Assembly: GCA_027023165.1 (NCBI GenBank) | Contig: JALVWX010000258.1 | Coordinates: 1 to 5,494, forward strand | From: Thermococcus sp. | GTDB taxonomy: Archaea; Methanobacteriota_B; Thermococci; Thermococcales; Thermococcaceae | DNA: 5,494 nt | Reading direction: 5' to 3' | Shown: piece after piece, positions 1 through 5,170 of the stretch | Numbering within the stretch: position 1 is the first letter of the stretch | How the letters are laid out: each line of letters starts with the position of its first letter | The notes under the pieces: generated by a model | The model's database searches: none | The model's input: the letters and a program-made list of their open reading frames with translations, nothing else | Told to the model about the DNA's origin: nothing | Translations under genes and position numbers: made by a program

Positions 1-311
1 GGGCAAAGAAGGAGGGCATAGACATAGCGGTCGGCAAGTTCAAAGGTTCGACCAAGCCCGAGTATTACCCGGGAGGAAAGCCGATAACGGTTAAGGTTAT
101 CTTTAGAAAGTCAGACAGGAGGCTCATCGGGGCCCAGGTAGTCGGTGGCGAAAGGGTATGGGGAAGGATAATGACGCTTTCAGCCTTAGCACAGAAGGGA
201 GCAACTGTTGAGGACGTCGTTTACCTCGAAACTGCCTATGCACCCCCCATAAGCCCGACGATAGACCCGATAAGCATCGCGGCTGAGATGGCGATGAGAA
301 GGTTCCGCTGA
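1..311 (+). CDS. Pyridine nucleotide-disulfide oxidoreductase, C-terminal part (NADH oxidase / CoA-disulfide reductase type)
   Basis: This is the last 102 codons of a gene that begins before the window; codons run from base 3 and stop at TGA 309-311. The visible part is the C-terminal dimerisation domain of the FAD-dependent family that includes NADH oxidases, CoA-disulfide reductases and NAD(P)H:polysulfide/sulfur reductases. Diagnostic stretches are LIGAQVVGG (visible residues 41-49), the helix SALAQKGATVEDV, and ETAYAPPISPTIDPI (76-90), the family's conserved YAPPxxxxxDP element at the dimer interface. The proteins of this family use NAD(P)H to reduce oxygen, CoA disulfide or polysulfide in the cytoplasm; which substrate applies here cannot be told, because the FAD-binding, NAD-binding and active-site cysteine regions lie outside the window. 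The reading frame is intact. A T-rich terminator follows, so the gene is probably separate from the downstream operon. The family is fairly sure, the exact enzyme is not. Confidence 0.85.
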   Translation, partial: AKKEGIDIAVGKFKGSTKPEYYPGGKPITVKVIFRKSDRRLIGAQVVGGERVWGRIMTLSALAQKGATVEDVVYLETAYAPPISPTIDPISIAAEMAMRRFR

Positions 312-333
312 AACGTTTAATTAAATAACTGGC

Positions 334-342
334 TTATTTTTT
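334..342 (+). terminator. T-rich archaeal terminator
   Basis: A run of eight Ts broken by one A (TTATTTTTT) starts 23 bases after the oxidoreductase stop codon and is followed by CCCC. Intrinsic termination in Thermococcales typically needs only a T-rich stretch on the coding strand without a strong hairpin, and none is obvious here. Inferred to end the oxidoreductase transcript. Confidence 0.5.
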
Positions 343-412
343 CCCCATTTTCAAGATGAGAGTTAGAATGTCTTCTAAAGGCCTGACTTCCTGAGGTATT
401 TACTCAAAATCG

Positions 413-431
413 CATATTAGGCCACATATTA
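413..431 (+). repeat. Direct repeat CATATTA x2 upstream of the promoter
   Basis: CATATTA occurs at 413-419 and again at 425-431, spaced 12 bases start to start. The second copy ends 10 bases before the BRE of the operon promoter. This position, just upstream of BRE/TATA, is where archaeal activators commonly bind. With 7-base units in an AT-rich spacer, chance is a real alternative. Confidence 0.3.
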
Positions 432-441
432 AGAATTGTTA

Positions 442-456
442 GCGAAAACCTTAAAT
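442..456 (+). promoter_or_regulatory. BRE/TATA promoter of the membrane-protease operon
   Basis: The sequence GCGAAAACCTTAAAT is close to the usual Thermococcales promoter: an A-rich BRE (GCGAAAA, 442-448) directly followed by a TATA-like box (CCTTAAATG, 449-457). Transcription would be expected about 25 bases downstream, near 476-480, giving a leader of roughly 36-40 bases before the ATG at 516. The leader carries a small inverted repeat (TCCAG 470-474 with CTGGA 478-482, 3-base loop) around the expected start site. No other comparable promoter is visible between here and 3839, so this one probably serves all four downstream genes. Confidence 0.65.
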
Positions 457-515
457 GAAAATTGGCTCATCCAGATGCTGGAAAGATGAAGTTAATCTCA
501 TAAAAGGTGGTTGGA

Positions 516-698
516 ATGAACTGGGGACAATTCAAGGATGAGATATGGAAAAACCCGTTCCTTATGGCAGGGGTTGTAATGGTTGTGCTAGGACTTGTGT
601 CAGCCAATGCCATGTGGATTTGGATGGGCGTTCTGGTGATTTTGGTAATCCTGCTGATGGAGAGCGGAAAAGGTGAAAATGAAAAAGAGGGGGATTAA
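516..698 (+). CDS. Small membrane protein with two predicted spans, unknown function
   Basis: A 60-residue protein that I do not recognise. The preferred start is the ATG at 516, because the Shine-Dalgarno AAAGGTGG (503-510) sits just upstream; the alternative GTG at 507 lies inside that site and would add three residues (MVG). The protein has two hydrophobic segments, about residues 15-30 (FLMAGVVMVVLGLVSA) and 32-48 (AMWIWMGVLVILVILLM), joined by a very short turn, so a helical hairpin is likely. The N-terminus is amphipathic with W3 and W11; the last 12 residues are charged and hydrophilic (ESGKGENEKEGD). It is the first gene after the operon promoter, and its TAA is immediately followed by the ATG of the first M48 protease. 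That suggests a membrane partner or modulator of the proteases, but this is inferred only from position. Confidence 0.7.
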   Translation: MNWGQFKDEIWKNPFLMAGVVMVVLGLVSANAMWIWMGVLVILVILLMESGKGENEKEGD

Positions 699-1840
699 AT
701 GAACGTCCTTGCCCTTATCGTGCTGGTCCTCTCGCTGATAATTCCCCCATTGATTATGAGGTACTATTCCAGAAAAATCTTAATGGATGATATACCGAAA
801 GAGGAGAAGCTTTACAAAGGGGCCAAGGTCATGGTTCTTTGTATTCTTTTAACGGCGGTTGTTTACATATCCTCGCCATATTCCTTGGACTGCTTGAAAA
901 AACGATGAAATTCATAAGTGCCCATATAAACGGCGTCTTTTTCGATGCTATAATCTTCACAGTCATTATCCTCCTGCCCTTCTTACTCTCCCTAACCATC
1001 ACAATACTCGAAGCGTCAAGAATAGAGGTTGAAGTCAAGAAACTCAACGTGAAAACCCAAGAGGTAATGAGACAGATTCTGAAAGTGTTCTCGCTCATAC
1101 TCCTCCCGGGGTTCCTCTGGTTTGCAATCTACATCCTCCTGCCAGAGAGTATAAAGAACAGCACTCTCGCAGACATGGGGATCTTTGCAGTCTACATCTT
1201 AGCGTTTTTCGCCCTCGCCCCCTACTTGGGACGAGTCTTCAACAAGTCAAGACCCCTTGAGGAGCCCCTCAGGAGCGAGCTTTTAAAGTTCTGCGAAAGC
1301 CTGGGCTTTAAAGTGAGGGACATACTCGTAACGGGAAAGAAGGAATACAAGGTGGCAAACGCCGGAGTCACCGGCATAATCCCCGGATGCAAGTACATAT
1401 TCGTAACCGAGTACATGCTCGAAACCTTCGAGCCGGAGGAAATAAAGGCAGTTATAGCCCATGAGATTGGACACATAAAGGGAAGGCACCTCTGGATAAA
1501 CGCGATCATCGCCATAGGCTGGTTCGCCTTCTGGATGGGTGTGGTTTTTCTTTTGGTCAAGCTCAATGTGAACTTTCTCTCTCCAGCGGTGTTCTTTGGA
1601 GTGTTCTTTTCGGCCTACATCATTTACTTTGTTTTCGTTCAGGGGAAAATCTCCATAAGAAACGAGTTCAAGGCCGATGAATTCGCAACAAAAGTTGTAG
1701 GAAGAGAGACCGTTGTCAAAACTCTCGAAAAACTCGCTGAAGTTAACCTAACACCGAAAAGAACGGGGAGGCTCTTCAACTTTTTGAACCTTCATCCTTC
1801 AATTGAAGAGCGGATAAAGCACCTTGAGGAGGTGAAATGA
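699..1840 (+). pseudogene. M48 family membrane metalloprotease (Ste24/HtpX-like), copy 1, interrupted by a -1 frameshift
   Basis: The gene starts at ATG 699 after a GAGGGGGAT ribosome site (687-695), directly following the previous stop. The first frame runs 69 codons to TGA 906-908; the protein continues in another frame from about 869 to TGA 1838-1840. Alignment with copy 2 places the break near VYI / LAIFLG: one base is missing at about 867-872. Restored, it has 380 residues: five predicted spans (about 3-20, 43-65, 75-102, 122-146, 155-173), a cytoplasmic-type domain with VANAGVTGI, HEIGH at 255-259, two more spans, E323-F-K-A-D327, and a C-terminal HPSIEERIKHL. In M48 peptidases the two histidines and the glutamate of ExxxD bind zinc, and the HEXXH glutamate is catalytic; all are present. 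The 7-span order resembles Ste24 more than HtpX. Without frame restoration, an ATG at 905 overlapping the stop (ATGA) could give a 311-residue product that keeps all catalytic motifs but lacks the first two spans. Substrate unknown. Confidence 0.85.
1826..1835 (+). promoter_or_regulatory. Strong Shine-Dalgarno for M48 copy 2
   Basis: GAGGAGGTGA is a near-perfect complement of the archaeal 16S rRNA 3' end. It lies inside the last codons of M48 copy 1, 4 bases (counting from GGAGG) before the ATG at 1837 and 7 before the in-frame ATG at 1840. Both starts are possible; the second has the more usual spacing. The overlap ATGA with the copy 1 stop indicates translational coupling. Confidence 0.75.
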
Positions 1841-3001
1841 TGATTCTCTACCTCATAGCCACACTTCTCTCGATAATCGTTCCGTTCCTGCTGATGAGGT
1901 ACCTCGGAAAAAGGCTCCTTCAAAAGGAGATAAAAACCGAGGAGAAAACTTACGCCCTCGTGAGGCTTGAGGTCATCTGCATAGTTTTGGGCGCTGGAAT
2001 CTATCTGTTACCGGCTCTCATACTGGGCGTTTTTGACCGGTGGTTGAAGTTCGTAAATGGCCTGAACCTGCCGGTCTTAATCGGGGCTATCCTGTTCACT
2101 ATTCCTCCCCTCCTTCCGCTGTTCCTGTCTGCGGGCTTTGTGCTCGCGGAAGCAATTCAAATCAACGCCAGAATCAGGAGAAAAGAAGTGGGGAGGAAAG
2201 GAGCAGTGATGTTCGTGGTTCTCTTTTTTGCCTATACAATAGGACCGATACTGGGATTCTCGCTCCTCTGGGGTGCGCTCTTCGTATACCTCCCAAAATC
2301 GCTCACATCAAAGACGTGGTTTGACTTCCTGATGTACGCCTCGCTGATGCTCCTGATTTTCGTCCTCTACCCGAAGCTCATCGCGAGAAGGAGAACGTAC
2401 AGGCTTGAAGGAAAGCGCAGGGAAGAACTACTCAAATTCTGCACTGAGCAGGGTGTTCACGTGAGGGACATACTCATTGAGAGAAACACTGAAAAGGTTG
2501 CAAACGCGATGGTCACGGGAATACTTCCGAGTCATCGTTACATAATCCTGACGGAGGGCCTTCTCAAGAGCTTTAACGATGAAGAGATTAAAGGCTGTAA
2601 TAGCTCACGAGATAGGCCACATTAAGGGAAAGCACCTCTGGATAAACGCGTGCCTGAGTATTGGATGGTTTGCCTTTTGGGTGGGAGTTGTCCACATCCT
2701 CGGAAGGCTCGGTATTCCGATTCTTTCATCGCCGGATTCGTTTTTGGTTGCGTTCCTTGGTGCTGTGCTAACTTACGATTACGTTATATCGGGGAGGATA
2801 GCCCTTAGGAATGAGTTCAAGGCCGATGAATACGCGGCAAGGGTTGTTGGAAGGAAAGCGGTAATAGAGGCTCTTGAAAAACTCGCGGAGATAAACCGCG
2901 TTCCGAGGAGAACGGGGATATGGTTTAATATATTGACGTCCCATCCTTCGATTGAAGAAAGGATAAAACAAATTAGGGGGAAAGCAAATGGGGAAATCTA
3001 A
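1837..3001 (+). pseudogene. M48 family membrane metalloprotease (Ste24/HtpX-like), copy 2, interrupted by a one-base insertion
   Basis: Paralogue of copy 1, starting at ATG 1837 (or 1840) in an ATGA overlap with it. The first frame ends early at TAA 2623-2625 after 262 codons; the rest continues in another frame to TAA 2999-3001. The sequence GAGATTAAAGGCTG has one A too many: with ATTAAGGCT the protein reads EEIKAVIAHEIGH, exactly matching copy 1. Restored, it has 387 residues: five predicted spans (about 3-20, 45-66, 75-103, 122-153, 161-182), VANAMVTGI, HEIGH at 257-261, two further spans, E326-F-K-A-D330 and HPSIEERIKQ. All zinc-binding and catalytic residues of M48 peptidases are present, but all lie after the break, so the truncated 262-residue product cannot be a protease. 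The downstream frame has an ATG at 2579 with no good ribosome site; it would give a 140-residue piece with HEIGH near its start and only two spans. The end overlaps the lipoprotein gene by 14 bases. Confidence 0.85.
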
Positions 3002-3839
3002 AGCGGGGGTTGTTTTGATTACTATCCTGCTGGTTGCCCTGACGGCCGGTTGTACGGGGGAGAAAACGGCAAACACATTCTCAGAGTCTCCAACTTCTTC
3101 AGCCTCTCCAAAAGTTACACTTCAGCCTAAGCACTATTCAACGGAAGAACTCCTCAGAAACATAGAAGATATCAAACAGTTCTCTTACATTGAAAACACA
3201 AGCATAAGGTTCAACGTCACAATAAGAATCGGGAACAGCACTCAAAGGGAAAACACGACAATAATATACAGGAGGAGTGGATACATTGACCTCGTAAACA
3301 AGAAGGCGGAGATCAACACGACCACCACAGTGTTTCCAGGAGGAGCAGAGACTTTTACGAGAGACATTATCATCGGGGACAAAGTTTACATCTTCTTAAA
3401 CGGCAGGTGGATAAAGCTTACCAACGATACCTTTGGACCATTATCGAAATTCATTGCAAACATGACATGGAAATACAATATCGTCAGTTTTACAGAGAAA
3501 TATCTCAAAAGAAAGCCCTTTAACGAAACATTTAGAAACGGAACACTGTTCCTCTATTACAACATCACAGAGGAGGATCTAAGGGGGATTACAAGCTCCT
3601 TCTTTGGGAACAATTCCAACATGACCTTCAACGTTAGCAGGGGCGTTCTCGAAATTCGCTTCAGGAATGGTGTTCTCATTGGGGGAAGGATGGGTTATCG
3701 TATGACCGTTCACACCTGGGGTGAAGCCGTGGGTAGGATGGTTGACATCTACGAGACAGGAAACGTCTACGATGAGTTTGTTGTGTTCGACATCAACGTT
3801 ACGAAGCGTATTAGCCCCCCAGAACTGGAACGTGCTTGA
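2988..3839 (+). CDS. Secreted lipoprotein with many N-glycosylation sequons, unknown function
   Basis: A 283-residue protein with a classic lipoprotein signal: basic start (MGKSK), hydrophobic core (AGVVLITILLVAL) and lipobox LTAGC with Cys22 as the lipid-modified residue. A Ser/Thr/Pro-rich linker follows (about 27-50). The rest is predicted to be mainly beta strand, with patterns such as KVYIFLNGRWIKL that recall LolA/LppX-like lipoprotein folds; that resemblance is only suggestive. Fourteen N-X-S/T sequons are visible between the linker and the C-terminus, as expected for an extracellular glycoprotein modified by archaeal AglB. The ATG at 2988 has an AGGGGG ribosome site (2975-2980) and lies 14 bases inside the end of M48 copy 2, so translation is coupled. 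It is the last gene of the operon. The base composition is visibly richer in A+T than the transporter gene further on. Partner or substrate of the adjacent proteases is an inference from position. Confidence 0.85.
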   Translation: MGKSKAGVVLITILLVALTAGCTGEKTANTFSESPTSSASPKVTLQPKHYSTEELLRNIEDIKQFSYIENTSIRFNVTIRIGNSTQRENTTIIYRRSGYIDLVNKKAEINTTTTVFPGGAETFTRDIIIGDKVYIFLNGRWIKLTNDTFGPLSKFIANMTWKYNIVSFTEKYLKRKPFNETFRNGTLFLYYNITEEDLRGITSSFFGNNSNMTFNVSRGVLEIRFRNGVLIGGRMGYRMTVHTWGEAVGRMVDIYETGNVYDEFVVFDINVTKRISPPELERA

Positions 3840-3845
3840 GCAACC

Positions 3846-3857
3846 TTTTGTTTATTT
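3846..3857 (+). terminator. T-rich terminator of the protease-lipoprotein operon
   Basis: TTTTGTTTATTT begins 7 bases after the lipoprotein stop codon, in the 29-base gap between the two convergent genes. It fits the T-rich intrinsic terminators of Thermococcales. On the opposite strand the gap is A-rich, so no terminator for the transporter gene is visible in it. Confidence 0.5.
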
Positions 3858-3868
3858 CAACTATTCGG

Positions 3869-5107
3869 CTATTCCTGAAGCCTAAGCGCCAGCAGAAGGG
3901 CTAGACCGAGGGGGATGAGACTGCTCAGGAAGTCCAGCTCGAAGCTTATCCCCGCAAGGTAGCCGCCGATGAAAGGCCCAACGACCCAGCCGAGGCTCAT
4001 CATCGTGTTGAGCAGGCCCATCCCCTGCGCCCTCTCGCCCGCCTTCACCTTTTCGGCCACGTAGGCCGAAGTCGAGTTTATCGTCATGACCCACTTAACT
4101 CCCGAAAGGAAGGCAACGCCAAAGACGAGCCAGACGTTTTTAACGACCGCGTACAGGAAGAAAGCCACCATATAGCCCGCTATTGAGATGAGGTAGAACC
4201 TCCTGGGTCCGTGGGCGTCTATGAGCCTGCCGAGGTAGTAACCCGTCAACGCGGCCGCGAGGCTCTCGATGCCGAAGATAACGCCGACGCTCCAGCCGCC
4301 GAAGGTTTTCTCGAAGTAGACGGATGATACGGCATAGAACTGCCCGCTCGCTATCATGACGAGCAGGACGGTGAGGTAGAACAGGCCGAGGTTCCCTCGC
4401 AGGAGTCTCCTGAAGGAGGAACTCCTGACGGTGGCGCGCCAGCCCTCCCTGCCCTCTTGGACAAGTATCATGCCGAGGAGCGACCTCTTTCCAGCTGGCC
4501 TCTCGCGTATCATGAGAACTATGAAAACCGAAAGGATCAGCAGTGCCCCTGAAAGGAGGAAGAGCTTCCTGATGCCGAGGTAGCCCACAATGGCCGAGCC
4601 TACGAAGTTGCCGACCATGTAGCCAGCGTTCTCAACGGAATTGAAGAGGCCGAATATCGAGCCTGCCCTCGTTGAAAGCTCTGAGATAAGGGCGGAGTGG
4701 GCTGGCGTCATCGCCGAGCCGAAAATGCCCTGAAGGGTTCTGAGGAGGAGAACCTGGGCAGGAGAGGTTGAGAACGCCATTATAGCATAGAACACTCCCA
4801 TCGAGGCGAGTCCGAAGGCTATGAAGCCCTTTCTGTTGCCGCTCGAATCGGAGAGCCAGCCGAAGGGATACTGGAAGATGGTGGAGGTAACGTTGAAGGC
4901 CACGCTCAAAAGACCGACCATGACCATGCTCGCCCCGAGGTAGCGCATGTAAACGCTCAGGTAGGGGAAGGCCATTCCGAAGGCCATGTTGGCTATGAAC
5001 ATTCCGAGGGCGAGAAAAAAGATGTTCTTACGCTTAACCCGGAGCTTCTTCAGTTTAAGCGTCCTCTCGCGCTTTCCCTGGATAACTACCCTCTCACGCT
5101 TCGGCAT
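3869..5107 (-). CDS. Major facilitator superfamily (MFS) transporter
   Basis: A complete 412-residue membrane protein of normal MFS length with 12 predicted spans in two six-span halves (first span about 28-50, last about 393-410). The MFS loop 2-3 signature is clear (G83-WLSD87-SSGNRK93) and its degenerate counterpart is in loop 8-9 (G293-RLID297-AHGPRR303). A long polar loop (about 201-238) separates the halves. Such proteins are proton-coupled transporters or exporters in the cytoplasmic membrane; the substrate cannot be read from sequence, and a drug or metabolite exporter is the usual annotation. The N-terminus before span 1 is unusual: 13 Lys/Arg in the first 27 residues. The ATG at 5107 is chosen because no other ATG, GTG or TTG occurs before residue 36, which is already inside span 1, and because the promoter spacing fits this codon. 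No ribosome site precedes it. It is convergent with the lipoprotein gene and follows the flavoprotein gene by 63 bases. Confidence 0.9.
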   Translation of the reverse strand: MPKRERVVIQGKRERTLKLKKLRVKRKNIFFLALGMFIANMAFGMAFPYLSVYMRYLGASMVMVGLLSVAFNVTSTIFQYPFGWLSDSSGNRKGFIAFGLASMGVFYAIMAFSTSPAQVLLLRTLQGIFGSAMTPAHSALISELSTRAGSIFGLFNSVENAGYMVGNFVGSAIVGYLGIRKLFLLSGALLILSVFIVLMIRERPAGKRSLLGMILVQEGREGWRATVRSSSFRRLLRGNLGLFYLTVLLVMIASGQFYAVSSVYFEKTFGGWSVGVIFGIESLAAALTGYYLGRLIDAHGPRRFYLISIAGYMVAFFLYAVVKNVWLVFGVAFLSGVKWVMTINSTSAYVAEKVKAGERAQGMGLLNTMMSLGWVVGPFIGGYLAGISFELDFLSSLIPLGLALLLALRLQE

Positions 5108-5130
5108 CAGCGAGAGGAACAGGGTTCGCT

Positions 5131-5147
5131 TTATAAAATTTCCGTCG
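5131..5147 (-). promoter_or_regulatory. BRE/TATA promoter of the MFS gene, probably leaderless
   Basis: Read on the - strand, CGACGGAAATTTTATAA gives a purine-rich BRE (CGACGGA) followed by a TATA box (AATTTTATAA, 5140-5131). The box ends 23 bases before the ATG, placing its centre about 27 bases upstream. The archaeal transcription start would therefore fall on or next to the A of the start codon, in agreement with the lack of any Shine-Dalgarno there. Confidence 0.6.
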
Positions 5148-5152
5148 AAATG

Positions 5153-5161
5153 ATAAGAAAA
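5153..5161 (-). terminator. T-rich terminator of the flavoprotein gene
   Basis: On the - strand the flavoprotein stop is followed after 9 bases by TTTTCTTAT, preceded by CCC. This is a short T-rich stretch suited to archaeal intrinsic termination. It lies just upstream of the transporter promoter, so the two - strand genes are probably separate transcription units. Confidence 0.4.
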
Positions 5162-5170
5162 GGGTTGAAT

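Noticed and set aside
353..394. Possible C/D box guide RNA (AAGATGA at 353 and CTGA at 383 and 391)
   Set aside because: The C box has a mismatch, no D'/C' pair with the usual 12-base guide spacing is present, and no terminal stem can be drawn.
839..841. TTG at 839 as the real start of a separate 333-aa protease
   Set aside because: It has no ribosome site, and the residues it encodes before the break do not match the N-terminus of copy 2, whereas the frame from ATG 699 does.
829..1098. Open frame of 89 codons on the - strand
   Set aside because: It lies antisense to M48 copy 1, has no ribosome site or recognisable domain, and the + strand frame matches a known family.
1222..1566. Overlapping - strand open frames of 114 and 68 codons
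   Set aside because: They are antisense to the conserved catalytic domain of M48 copy 1 and show no protein-like features of their own.
2040..2324. Open frame of 94 codons on the + strand within M48 copy 2
   Set aside because: It is out of frame inside a region where the M48 frame aligns well with copy 1, so it is a chance frame.
2584..2596. Programmed frameshifting at the copy 2 break
   Set aside because: Only three As are present, with no slippery heptamer, rare codon or clear downstream structure; a plain indel explains it better, though it was not disproved.
2768..3076. Open frame of 102 codons on the - strand
   Set aside because: It is antisense to the ExxxD region of copy 2 and to the lipoprotein signal peptide.
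3882..4094. Second - strand frame of 70 codons inside the MFS gene
   Set aside because: It is a shifted frame within the last spans of a complete transporter; its Gly/Arg/His-rich, non-hydrophobic product is typical of a shadow frame.
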